Of a stretch of DNA of 9,794 nt, positions 1-6,200 are shown in pieces (the first letter of the stretch is position 1; each line of letters begins with the position of its first letter). The position numbers and the translations under genes are program-made. The DNA is taken from assembly GCA_900546455.1 (NCBI GenBank), contig URCS01000065.1, positions 1-9,794 on the forward strand, written 5' to 3'. Source of the DNA: an uncultured Collinsella sp. (GTDB lineage: Bacteria; Actinomycetota; Coriobacteriia; Coriobacteriales; Coriobacteriaceae). The notes below the pieces were generated by a model. It did no database searches, was not told the origin of the DNA, and saw only the letters and a program-made list of their open reading frames with translations.

Positions 1-789
1 ATTCATAATGGAAAAGTCAAAGGACAGCACCTGAGCGTCCTCGGGCGCCAGGCCCTCGACCAGCGCGCGCAGCTCACGCGTGAGCGGCGCGACAATACCG
101 GCAGCCGCCAGCAGCGCATCCACGCGATCGAGCACTTCGGCCCCACCATGCAGGCGCGGCAGTTCGCGGACGGCGGCCTTAACGGCATCGGTCTCGGCGC
201 TTGCCGCCACGCGGGCATCGAGGCCCACAAAGTCGTTGGCGTGCACGCAGCGCAGAGCCTCGGCAGCCAGCTCGCGATCCTCGCACGCCGCGAGCAGCTC
301 CTTAAACGGGCGCACGCTACCTGCGATAATGCGCGCATCGGGCAGCGCCAACTTGCGAACGGCCTCGGCCACCAGCGAGACGATCTCGACATCGCCCGCG
401 GTATCGCCCGCGCCGATGAGCTCAAAACCCAGCTGGGTAAATTGACGCGAACCGCCGGCATTGCGCTGGCATTCGCGAACCACCGGCGCCTCATAGCGCA
501 GGCGCAGCGGCAAGTCGGCCGCGCGCATGCGGGTCGAGACCAAACGCACGATCGGCAACGTATTGTCGGGACGAACCACCAACAAGCGGCCGTCATCGTC
601 AAAAAGCTTAAACGGCGTGTCCGCGATACGGCCGCCCTCCTCGAGCGAGCCCTTGTCCTCGAGCAGCGGCGTCTCAACCGGCAGATAATGATGCTCCCTA
701 AAGCAGCCCTTCACCGTCAGCGCAATCTCCTCGCGCGCCTGAGCCTCCTCGGGCAATATGTCCCGGAATCCCCACGGTGTGGCCGTCAT
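1..789 (-). CDS. hisZ: ATP phosphoribosyltransferase regulatory subunit HisZ (partial, C-terminus outside window)
   Basis: HisZ is a catalytically inactive paralogue of histidyl-tRNA synthetase that forms a complex with short-form HisG, the first enzyme of histidine biosynthesis, in the cytoplasm. The frame is open for 263 codons from ATG at 789 to the left edge. The N-terminus reads PWGFRDILPEEA (residues 5-16), the usual HisZ/HisS opening. RPDNTLPIVRLVSTRM (73-88), RYEAPVVRE (98-106) and RQFTQLGFELIGA (115-127) are the conserved class II synthetase-like core. The visible part ends at SFDFSIMN (256-263), just before the expected YYTG-type segment, so roughly 20-150 residues are missing. An AGGAGG Shine-Dalgarno sequence lies about 9 nt before the ATG. 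hisG would be expected to the left. The gene is separated from the SIS gene by a terminator, so it is not part of the sugar-amine cluster. HisS is less likely, given the divergent motif 2 region and the opening residues. Confidence 0.9.
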   Translation of the reverse strand, partial: MTATPWGFRDILPEEAQAREEIALTVKGCFREHHYLPVETPLLEDKGSLEEGGRIADTPFKLFDDDGRLLVVRPDNTLPIVRLVSTRMRAADLPLRLRYEAPVVRECQRNAGGSRQFTQLGFELIGAGDTAGDVEIVSLVAEAVRKLALPDARIIAGSVRPFKELLAACEDRELAAEALRCVHANDFVGLDARVAASAETDAVKAAVRELPRLHGGAEVLDRVDALLAAAGIVAPLTRELRALVEGLAPEDAQVLSFDFSIMN

Positions 790-1051
790 CTGGTGAGCCT
801 CCTCATGCTGTGTTGCATACAGAACAAACGACCGGCATAGCTCCGCCAGTCTTCTGGGTACTTTAGCATACTAGAGTGTTTGCGGGGAGAATCGTCCTCC
901 TCGGCTCACACTGTATTCATTTGGAAACATAGGGCAAGCGGTTAGCAGCAGTCTCTTGTCACAACGCAAAAAGGGCGCCCGCGCAATTGCGGACGCCCTT
1001 GTGCAGGGTCGAGATATCAACCAGCCAAGATATCGGACCCGTGACCAGCTC
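790..1051. other. Intergenic region between the left SIS gene and hisZ
   Basis: This 262-bp stretch holds the terminator at 966-1000 and, after it, the leader of hisZ. A weak minus-strand -10-like TATGCT lies at 865-870, without a convincing -35. Two GATATC hexamers (1013-1018 and 1029-1034) flank a 10-nt spacer just after the SIS stop codon. I see no gene, tRNA or histidine-rich leader peptide in it. Confidence 0.5.
966..1000 (-). terminator. Rho-independent terminator after the left SIS gene
   Basis: An inverted repeat at 971-982 and 989-1000 (AAGGGCGCCCGC paired with GCGGACGCCCTT, one mismatch) has a 6-nt loop. On the minus strand the stem is followed by a five-T run that begins in its last bases. 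It lies about 50 nt after the TAA of the SIS gene ending at 1052 and separates that transcript from hisZ. Confidence 0.75.
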
Positions 1052-2113
1052 TTAGTAGTCGAACTGGTGGTAGTAGCGGCGGTACTTGAGGTTGTGCTTG
1101 GTGACCAGCTCGTAGTTGCGCGAGAGGCGGTCGGTGGTCAGCACGGACAGGATCCACGGCGACACGATGACGCGGAAGTCGTCGTCCAGGCCCGGGATCG
1201 CGTACTCGGCGGTGTCGATGATGACGTAGTCCTCGTCGCCGGTCACGCCGCTGGTGAGGAAGGCGCGGACGCGCTCGTCGAGGGCGCGGCACTCGTCCTC
1301 TCCCATGAACAGGAACACCGGGACGCCGGGCTCGAGCAGCTCGAGCGTGCCGTGGAAGAAGTCGTGCGAGGTGATGTGGCGGATGCGCTTCCACTGCATC
1401 TCCTCGAGCAGGCACATGGAGTACAGGATGGTCTCGCCCCACAGGGCGCCCGAGCCGATGAACATGGTGTAGTCGGCCAGGGCGTACTTCCTCGCGAGCT
1501 CCTCGGCGCGCGGCTCGAAGCGCTTGCGGATGTCGAGCATGTCCTTCCAGACGTCCTTCGTCTGCTCGATGAACAGGTCGAACTTGGGGAAGCAGCCGCG
1601 GCGGTTGAGCAGGCGCAGTCCGAAGCAGTCGGCGAGGTAGTAGCCCTTCTCGCAGCCGCCGGCGCCGTGGTCGGAGGCCATCATGACGCAGTTCTCGGCG
1701 CCCACGGCCCGCCCGATCTTGCCCTCCGGGTTGGTCATGGCGTAGACGCGCACGCCCATGGCCTTCATCTTGCCGATGGCCTCGAGGACCTCGGGGGTGG
1801 TGCCGGACTCGGAGGCGGTCAGCACGACGGACCTGTCGGTCATGCGCTTGTGGCCCATGACGTTCCACTCGGCGGCGTGGATCAGGTAGACCTCGAGGTC
1901 GCGGTCGCCGAACTTGTTCATGAGGTACTCGAGCTGCATGAACTCGTCCCAGGTGCCGCCGACGCCCATCAGGAAGACGGCGTCGTAGCCCTCCTCGTGC
2001 ACGCGGTCGGCCAGGGCGGTCATCTTCTTGCCGGCCTCGTAGACGTTCCTGCCGTCCTCGAGGTAGCCCTCCTGGTCGAAGTGCATGATCTCGATCTTCT
2101 CGGTCTCCTTCAT
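1052..2113 (-). CDS. SIS-domain sugar-amine 6-phosphate deglycase, FrlB/GfrF-like (copy 1)
   Basis: This 353-aa cytoplasmic protein has two SIS (sugar isomerase) domains. Sugar-binding loops are visible at GVGGTWDE (50-57), SESGTTPEV (101-109) and GSGALWGET (220-228). The C-terminal half follows E. coli FrlB: HGTLELLEPGVPVFLFMGEDE (254-274 region), a VIID strand near 297-300, and a terminal RRYY...Y tail (345-353). FrlB-type enzymes hydrolyse fructoselysine 6-phosphate to glucose 6-phosphate and lysine. The expected catalytic pair is present as Glu238 (LLEEM) and His254 (FFHG), 16 residues apart. That spacing matches Glu214/His230 of Salmonella FraB and Glu488/His504 of GlmS. The start at 2113 has a GGGAGGA site 6 nt upstream; the frame opens further upstream, to 2206, but crosses the promoter. 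The gene appears identical base for base to 6201-7262. Almost every codon ends in G or C. It has its own promoter and terminator. The exact substrate is inferred; another phospho-sugar-amine is possible. Confidence 0.85.
   Translation of the reverse strand: MKETEKIEIMHFDQEGYLEDGRNVYEAGKKMTALADRVHEEGYDAVFLMGVGGTWDEFMQLEYLMNKFGDRDLEVYLIHAAEWNVMGHKRMTDRSVVLTASESGTTPEVLEAIGKMKAMGVRVYAMTNPEGKIGRAVGAENCVMMASDHGAGGCEKGYYLADCFGLRLLNRRGCFPKFDLFIEQTKDVWKDMLDIRKRFEPRAEELARKYALADYTMFIGSGALWGETILYSMCLLEEMQWKRIRHITSHDFFHGTLELLEPGVPVFLFMGEDECRALDERVRAFLTSGVTGDEDYVIIDTAEYAIPGLDDDFRVIVSPWILSVLTTDRLSRNYELVTKHNLKYRRYYHQFDY
1052..2113. repeat. 1062-bp direct repeat, left copy (pairs with 6201-7262)
   Basis: I compared the two copies by eye through the coding region and found no difference. 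Identity begins exactly at the TAA (plus-strand ttagtag) and ends exactly at the ATG (ctccttcat). The flanks diverge at the next base on both sides. The copies have the same orientation, with start points 5149 bp apart. Confidence 0.9.
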
Positions 2114-2162
2114 GTGTGTCCTCCCATCACATGTGCGCAATTCTATACATCGCGCTTCTTGC

Positions 2163-2208
2163 TGATACCAATTATAGCCATACGATTGCTTGTTATTTAA
2201 TACCAATC
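2163..2208 (-). promoter_or_regulatory. Promoter with paired GntR-type operator boxes upstream of SIS copy 1
   Basis: On the minus strand TATAAT (2171-2176) runs straight into TTGGTATCA. A second ATTGGTATTA box lies at 2198-2207. The two ATACCAAT cores (plus-strand view) start at 2165 and 2200, 35 bp apart. The boxes would bracket the core promoter, one on the -10/start region and one near -35. The -35 itself is weak (TTAAAT). The leader to the ATG is about 50 nt. The box resembles the TGGTAT half-site of HutC-type GntR operators such as NagR sites. Binding by one of the two local GntR proteins is inferred. Confidence 0.65.
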
Positions 2209-2326
2209 CAAACTCACGGAGATTTGCGGCGAACGGTCGGTTTCCTCGCCCGAGTGGTATTACAACGCCAATAGTTGTCTATTTCGAGCGCTACTGCCAA
2301 CGGGTTCCCCACAACTCGCCAGCTAT

Positions 2327-2368
2327 AAAAGCGTTGCGCCAGACCCGCCCAAGCGTTTCCGGCGCAAC
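2327..2368 (-). terminator. Rho-independent terminator after the epimerase gene
   Basis: GTTGCGCC (2333-2340) pairs with GGCGCAAC (2361-2368); the stem extends three more pairs inward with one G-U, leaving a loop of about 14 nt. The minus strand continues GCTTTTAT. It lies 13 nt after the stop of the gene ending at 2381, so SIS copy 1 must start from its own promoter. Confidence 0.75.
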
Positions 2369-2380
2369 CGCGCAGTTTAG

Positions 2381-3226
2381 TTATTCGGCTTCCATCTCCG
2401 CTGTCACACGGCGATACATCTCGATAACCTGAGTCGTCGCCTTGGACGGATCCTGATAGTAGCGGCCATCACACGTCTCGGCCGAGACATAGCCCGTATA
2501 GCCGTGGCGCATGAGTGCCTCGAGGTCGGCACGCATATCACGCTCGCCGTCGCCCCAGGCAAGATGCGTCGTGCCGCCGCCCACATCTACAAAGTGGGTG
2601 TGAACGATCTTGTCGCCCAAAACCTCAAAGTAGCCGTCGATCGTGTCGCCGGCAACTTCCATGGCGCCAAAGTCGATACAGGCCTTCAGGTTGGGACGAT
2701 CGACCGCCTCGAGGATGCGCGCGACATCCTGTGCGGTGTTGACCAACACGGACTCCGACGGCTGCAGGGCCTCGAGCGCGACGCGAATACCGCGCGTATC
2801 GGCGTAGTCGCACACCGAGCGCAGCATGGCAACGCTGCGGGCCCAGGCGTCCTCAGCCGGCTCGTCCAGATAGGCCCAACCACTCGTCACCAGAATCTGC
2901 GGCACGCCCAACTCAACGGCAACGTCGATCACATTCTTAAAGTACGAGAGGATGCGTTTTTGGCCCGCCTCACCGCGCACCGCGACGTTCCACGGCTTGG
3001 GGTTGTTCTGCTCGGGGCACACGCACACGATCTTGATACCGTATTGGGCGGCAAGATCGCGAATCTTATCCACCGAATCGTGCTCATGGCAATCCACATA
3101 TAGGTGCATCGAGCCGGTCCACAGCTCGATATTGCGATAGCCGGCCTCACCTGCAGCCTTAAAAAACGTCTCGATGCTGTAGTAACGATGGTTGATGTTC
3201 ATGAGCGAAAGCTCGGGTACGACCAT
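2381..3226 (-). CDS. FrlC-like sugar (Amadori compound) 3-epimerase, xylose-isomerase-like TIM barrel
   Basis: This 281-aa cytoplasmic protein of the sugar phosphate isomerase/epimerase family has the length of E. coli FrlC (about 276 aa), which interconverts fructoselysine and psicoselysine. The four expected metal ligands are visible: Glu152 (VALEAL), Asp185 (ACIDFG), His211 (HTHFVD) and Glu250 (VSAETCDG). The first three have the same numbers as in Pseudomonas D-tagatose 3-epimerase. The segment KIVHTHFVDVGGGTTHLAWG (206-225) and the following GDGERDM resemble the FrlC stretch with its HLHIVD and GEGKM. The start at 3226 has GGGGAGGG just upstream; Met9 has no comparable site. It follows PTS IID by 111 nt, and a hairpin with a T run lies immediately before its ribosome site. 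Codons are less GC-biased than in the SIS genes. A tagatose- or allulose-type epimerase is the main alternative. The SIS/FrlB neighbour favours an Amadori role. Confidence 0.8.
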   Translation of the reverse strand: MVVPELSLMNINHRYYSIETFFKAAGEAGYRNIELWTGSMHLYVDCHEHDSVDKIRDLAAQYGIKIVCVCPEQNNPKPWNVAVRGEAGQKRILSYFKNVIDVAVELGVPQILVTSGWAYLDEPAEDAWARSVAMLRSVCDYADTRGIRVALEALQPSESVLVNTAQDVARILEAVDRPNLKACIDFGAMEVAGDTIDGYFEVLGDKIVHTHFVDVGGGTTHLAWGDGERDMRADLEALMRHGYTGYVSAETCDGRYYQDPSKATTQVIEMYRRVTAEMEAE

Positions 3227-3250
3227 AGCCCTCCCCTTTCGTACGGAGTT

Positions 3251-3289
3251 TTAAAAAACAGGGGGCCGCCGCAGATGCGACAAGCCCCC
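3251..3289 (-). terminator. Hairpin with T run between PTS IID and epimerase (possible leaky terminator)
   Basis: GGGGGC and GCCCCC form the base of the stem, which continues with one bulge through about 13 pairs to a small ATCT loop (plus-strand arms near 3261-3272 and 3277-3289). The minus strand then reads TGTTTTTTAA. It sits 49 nt after the IID stop codon. The epimerase Shine-Dalgarno sequence begins only about 15 nt beyond the T run, leaving no room for a new promoter after it. Confidence 0.75.
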
Positions 3290-3337
3290 AAAGATTGACG
3301 CAACCGTTAGACGCGATGGAAGCGCGATTCGAACATA

Positions 3338-4162
3338 TTAGGCAAGCACGCCAAAGTAAGCGCCGATGATGCCCACGACCATGGTGCAGAGGATCAGGAC
3401 CATCGGGTTGATCTTCTTGGAGAGCAGCCAGTAGTAGAGCCAGAAGGCGGCCATACCGAGCATACCGGGCATGATGCCGTCCAGGATGTCCTGGAGAGTC
3501 TGGGCGGAGTCGCCCTGACCAATGGCGATGGGCAACGAAGCCCAGAACATGTCCTTGCTCATGGCGCCGACGACCATGACGCCGACAATGCCGACGCAGG
3601 CCATGATCTTTTGCATCAGGCCGGTCTTCTGAGCCTCGTCGAGGAAGCCAATGCCTAGCTCATAACCCTTGATAGCGCCAAAGATACGAATCAGGAACGC
3701 CGGGATGTTGTAGACGAGCAGGAAGGCGATGGGGCCAAAGACGTTGCCGGCCTGGCACAGGCTGATGCCCACGGCAGCGGCGACGACGCGCAGGGTGGAC
3801 AGGAAGAAGGAGTCACCCAGGCCGGAAAGCGGACCCATGAGGGCGGCCTTGATGTCGTTGACGCTCTCGGGCTCAACCTCGCCACGAGCGACCTTTTCTT
3901 CCATGGCCATCGCGATGCCACCCACGAAGGGAGCGAGCTGCGGGGTGATGTTGAAGAATGCGCTGTGACGGTGCAAGGCCTCGGCGTAATCATCGGGACG
4001 GCCGGCATAGATCTTCTTGAGCATGTTGGCGACCATCAGGCAGAAGGCAATGTTCATCTGCTTGTAGTAGGTCCAGGAGAATTCCATGCCCAGGGCGCCG
4101 GTGTTCACGGCGCTCTTAATGAGGTCGGAGCGAGTAATCTGGTTCTCGGAATTAGAAGTCAT
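3338..4162 (-). CDS. PTS mannose/fructose/sorbose-family transporter subunit IID
   Basis: IID forms the membrane channel complex with IIC and passes the sugar to IIB for phosphorylation. This 274-aa protein is close to the usual 270-285. FFNITPQLAPFVGGIAMAMEE (69-89 region) and ALMGPLSGLGDSFFLSTLR (107-125) are the family signatures. The C-terminal third is hydrophobic, with segments around 187-201, 231-248 and 253-273. The first roughly 100 residues are mainly soluble or amphipathic, as in ManZ. I chose ATG at 4162, 9 nt after AAGGGG; ATG at 4171 (three extra residues) is also possible, but its ribosome site is too close. The start overlaps the IIC stop by 11 nt, which implies translational coupling. 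Confidence 0.93.
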   Translation of the reverse strand: MTSNSENQITRSDLIKSAVNTGALGMEFSWTYYKQMNIAFCLMVANMLKKIYAGRPDDYAEALHRHSAFFNITPQLAPFVGGIAMAMEEKVARGEVEPESVNDIKAALMGPLSGLGDSFFLSTLRVVAAAVGISLCQAGNVFGPIAFLLVYNIPAFLIRIFGAIKGYELGIGFLDEAQKTGLMQKIMACVGIVGVMVVGAMSKDMFWASLPIAIGQGDSAQTLQDILDGIMPGMLGMAAFWLYYWLLSKKINPMVLILCTMVVGIIGAYFGVLA

Positions 4163-4925
4163 CGTCCTCATCCCCTTCCACAGAAAGCTGGGACTGGGCG
4201 CCACCAAGGCCCAGCAGGTCGTACTTGTCGATGCCGATGATGATTGCGATCAGGGCGACGCCGAGGACGGGCACGTTGGCATAGGAGCACAGCAGGAAGC
4301 CCAGGAAGTAGAACGGCACGAGCTGCTTGGTAAGCACCAGACGGCCGAGCATGGCGAAGCCCATGGCAGGCAGGATGTTGGCTGCGACGCCAAAGCCATC
4401 GAGGACGAACGTCGGGATGAAGTCGAGCAGGCCCTGAACGGCGTCGGCACCCAGATAGAAGGAGACCGAGCACAGGATAAAGGCCAGGACGACAATCACG
4501 AGACCGATAATCCAGTGCATAGCGTAGATACCCTTGAGGTTACCCTTGCTGGCAAAGACGTCGGCACGGTCGACCAGAAGGGGCATACCGGCGTTGACGA
4601 CGTTCTTAATGGCCAGGCACAGAGTGGCGATGGGCATCGCGAGCGCGATAGCGGCCTCGGTGCTCTGACCCAGCTGAATAGCGAAGGCGCAGGCGAGCAC
4701 ACCGCCAATACACTCATCGGGCGGCACGTAAGCGCCGATGGAGATTGAACCCATGAAGAGCAGCTCGAGGCTCGCACCGATGGCGAGGCCGGACTGCAGG
4801 TCCCCGAGGACTATGCCGACGAGCGGGCACAGAACGATCGGGCGGAACGCATAGAGCGTACCGAGCTGATAATCGAGCTTACCGAAGGCAGCGATAAGTC
4901 CGATGAGGATCGCTTGAACAAGCAT
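4152..4925 (-). CDS. PTS mannose/fructose/sorbose-family transporter subunit IIC
   Basis: IIC is the integral membrane substrate-binding subunit. The 257-aa length is normal for the family, and about seven to nine hydrophobic segments are visible, for example 1-13, 29-45, 46-66, 73-86, 90-108, 137-157, 183-197 and 203-231. The conserved IVLGDLQSGLAIGASLELLF (38-57) and GAYVPPDECIGG (64-75) are typical of IIC-Man. AAAGGGAGGAAC precedes the ATG at 4925. The C-terminus ends in an acidic tail, EGDEDDDF, after the last membrane segment. It leads the second unit of the cluster (IIC-IID-epimerase) and has a leader of about 135 nt with its own promoter, although IIA and IIB are encoded in the unit upstream. 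Confidence 0.94.
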   Translation of the reverse strand: MLVQAILIGLIAAFGKLDYQLGTLYAFRPIVLCPLVGIVLGDLQSGLAIGASLELLFMGSISIGAYVPPDECIGGVLACAFAIQLGQSTEAAIALAMPIATLCLAIKNVVNAGMPLLVDRADVFASKGNLKGIYAMHWIIGLVIVVLAFILCSVSFYLGADAVQGLLDFIPTFVLDGFGVAANILPAMGFAMLGRLVLTKQLVPFYFLGFLLCSYANVPVLGVALIAIIIGIDKYDLLGLGGAQSQLSVEGDEDDDF

Positions 4926-5024
4926 TGTTCCTCCCTTTGATCCCTCTTGGATCCGCGCGGCGATTCCCGACTTGTCAGCGCGCCCTTTTCCATGCCGACA
5001 ATCGCCTAGACAGATCCAGCTTGT

Positions 5025-5056
5025 ACCGGTGTGCTGTTAACACCTAAACCGGTGCA
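5025..5056 (-). repeat. Palindrome cluster in the IIC leader
   Basis: Two ACCGGT palindromes flank GGTGT-gctgtta-ACACC, which contains the 8-bp palindrome TGTTAACA. The ACCGGT copies can pair with each other, or the inner GGTGT/ACACC arms can pair; the two structures exclude each other. It lies downstream of the putative start site and so would be in the untranslated leader of IIC. It may be an extra regulator site or an RNA structure; nothing more can be read from the sequence. Confidence 0.35.
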
Positions 5057-5063
5057 AATGATT

Positions 5064-5107
5064 TGATACCAATTATATAGTCATGAGAAAACTATTTAAT
5101 ACCAATC
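5064..5107 (-). promoter_or_regulatory. Promoter with paired operator boxes upstream of PTS IIC
   Basis: The arrangement matches the promoter of SIS copy 1: minus-strand TATAAT (5072-5077) fused to TTGGTATCA, and an upstream ATTGGTATTAAATA box. The ATACCAAT cores start at 5066 and 5099, 33 bp apart. Fourteen bases (TGATACCAATTATA on the plus strand) are identical to those at 2163-2176, while the spacer differs in sequence and length. The conserved part is therefore the boxes, not the region as a whole. It explains how IIC-IID-epimerase are expressed after the hairpin at 5184-5210. Confidence 0.65.
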
Positions 5108-5183
5108 GCTCAACGGGCGTGTACTCCCGGTGAACGGTAGATGGGGGTAACGGGTAAAGCGTTTATCCGGTACGCCCACGAAT

Positions 5184-5210
5184 ACGGGCGGCGCCGTGCG
5201 CGCCGCCCGT
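5184..5210 (-). terminator. Strong hairpin after PTS IIB (possible terminator)
   Basis: Perfect 11-bp arms ACGGGCGGCGC (5184-5194) and GCGCCGCCCGT (5200-5210) enclose a 5-nt loop, 10 nt after the IIB stop. On the minus strand it is followed by ATTCG rather than a T run, so it may be a weak terminator or a 3'-end stabiliser of the SIS-IIA-IIB message. Confidence 0.5.
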
Positions 5211-5219
5211 GGTTCTCAA

Positions 5220-5702
5220 TTAGAGGGCGCTTAGGGCATCGACCTTGGGGTCGTCGGCCAGAGCGCGAATCTCGACCTCGACACCGCGGCCGGCGAGCTC
5301 GCGAATGTCCTCTTCCTCGGCGGCGGTCACAAAGATCTGGCGGGAGATCTTACGGGCATCGGGACGCCGCTCGTCCTTGGACTTGGTGTTGCCCAGGTTG
5401 ATGGAGGTGATCTGCGGGCAGCCGTCGACAAGCTGCTTGGCCTCGGCGATGCTGGCGACGCAGATGATCATCTTGTACTTATCGGTAACACCAGAGTTGA
5501 TGGCCTCGATGGCGTGCTCCATGTCCTTGATGACGAGCTTGACGTTGGCCGGCTTTCCCATCTTGAGCGTAGTCTTCCAGACGGGATCGTTGGCAACCTT
5601 GTCGCCAACGCAGAAGATGCAGTCAGAGCCCAAGCCCTGGACCCAAGAGACGGCCACCTGGCCATGAAGCAGACGATGGTCGACGCGAAGCAGTTGAATC
5701 AT
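5220..5702 (-). CDS. PTS mannose/fructose/sorbose-family subunit IIB
   Basis: IIB is the cytoplasmic domain that takes phosphate from IIA and gives it to the incoming sugar. It has 160 aa, close to the usual 155-165. The phosphorylation site is in RVDHRLLHGQV (6-16), with His13 of the HGQ motif as the expected phospho-acceptor (compare His15 of Bacillus LevE). SINLGNTKSKDERRP (100-114) and RGVEVEIRAL (138-147) are standard family stretches. A GGGGG run about 7 nt upstream supports the ATG at 5702. It follows IIA by 57 nt, which contain a small GCCGG/CCGGC hairpin, and is the last gene of the SIS-IIA-IIB unit. Confidence 0.94.
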   Translation of the reverse strand: MIQLLRVDHRLLHGQVAVSWVQGLGSDCIFCVGDKVANDPVWKTTLKMGKPANVKLVIKDMEHAIEAINSGVTDKYKMIICVASIAEAKQLVDGCPQITSINLGNTKSKDERRPDARKISRQIFVTAAEEEDIRELAGRGVEVEIRALADDPKVDALSAL

Positions 5703-5759
5703 GATTGACCCCCAAAGGTCTCATGCCGGAAACCCGGCCCCATTAATAGCAAGCGGTGA

Positions 5760-6179
5760 CTAGAACTCTTCCTCGTCATCCGCATCGGTCAGCAGGTCGT
5801 TGACAAACTTGACGCGCGTGTCGTCAGCCGCGAGGATCTCGCGGATAACCTGATCGGCGGGAGCCTCCTGGTCCGAAAAGAGCAGCTGGATCAGCAGCGG
5901 CAGATTCATGTTGGCAACCAGGTAGGTGTTGGGGCGCGTCTGGACGATCTTGGTGAACTCGTTGTTGACGCTGCCGCCAAACAGGTCGGTGCACACGATT
6001 ACGTCGTCGGCGGGGTCGAAGGTCGCCAGGAGCTTGGCGGCCTCCTCGGCGACGTCGGTGCGGCCGTCGACAAACATCGACAGGTCGTGGACGTTATCGC
6101 GCGCGCCCGAGAGCAGCTCGGTGCTCTCCTTGATGCCGGTCGCAAAATGCGCGTGGCTGGCGAAGATGTATTGCCTCAT
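5760..6179 (-). CDS. PTS mannose/fructose/sorbose-family subunit IIA
   Basis: IIA is the cytoplasmic phosphocarrier that receives phosphate from HPr. It has 139 aa. Family landmarks are ASHAHFATG (7-15), with His9 as the expected phospho-acceptor, CTDLFGGSVNNEF (63-75) with Asp65, and NMNLPLLIQLL (90-100). The residue after the active histidine is Ala rather than the common Gly. The C-terminus is an acidic tail, DADDEEEF. The start at 6179 has GGGGGAA about 6 nt upstream; a TTG at 6194 in the same frame would lie inside that ribosome site and is rejected. It begins 21 nt after the stop of the SIS gene, so the two are cotranscribed. Confidence 0.93.
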   Translation of the reverse strand: MRQYIFASHAHFATGIKESTELLSGARDNVHDLSMFVDGRTDVAEEAAKLLATFDPADDVIVCTDLFGGSVNNEFTKIVQTRPNTYLVANMNLPLLIQLLFSDQEAPADQVIREILAADDTRVKFVNDLLTDADDEEEF

Positions 6180-6200
6180 TGCGGTTTCCCCCAAATGAAA

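Noticed and set aside
1017..1868. Minus-strand Arg/Pro/His-rich frame overlapping SIS copy 1 (also 6094-7017)
   Set aside because: It is an out-of-frame shadow of the SIS gene with composition typical of a shifted GC-rich frame. The SIS frame itself has clear family motifs.
956..2200. Long plus-strand open frame (about 414 codons) opposite SIS copy 1, with a similar one at 6087-7337 opposite copy 2
   Set aside because: It is the mirror of a gene with nearly all G/C-ending codons, which removes stops from the opposite strand. The predicted protein is low-complexity (Val/Ala/Leu/Glu/His/Gly) and there is no ribosome site.
2114..2206. N-terminal extension of SIS copy 1 by 31 residues
   Set aside because: The extension would translate the TATAAT and operator boxes and is absent from copy 2, while GGGAGGA lies properly before the ATG at 2113.
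2251..2262. Plus-strand TGGTATTAC as an additional operator box
   Set aside because: It is a single half-site in the opposite orientation, lacks the spacing seen in the three pairs, and lies between the epimerase terminator and the SIS promoter.
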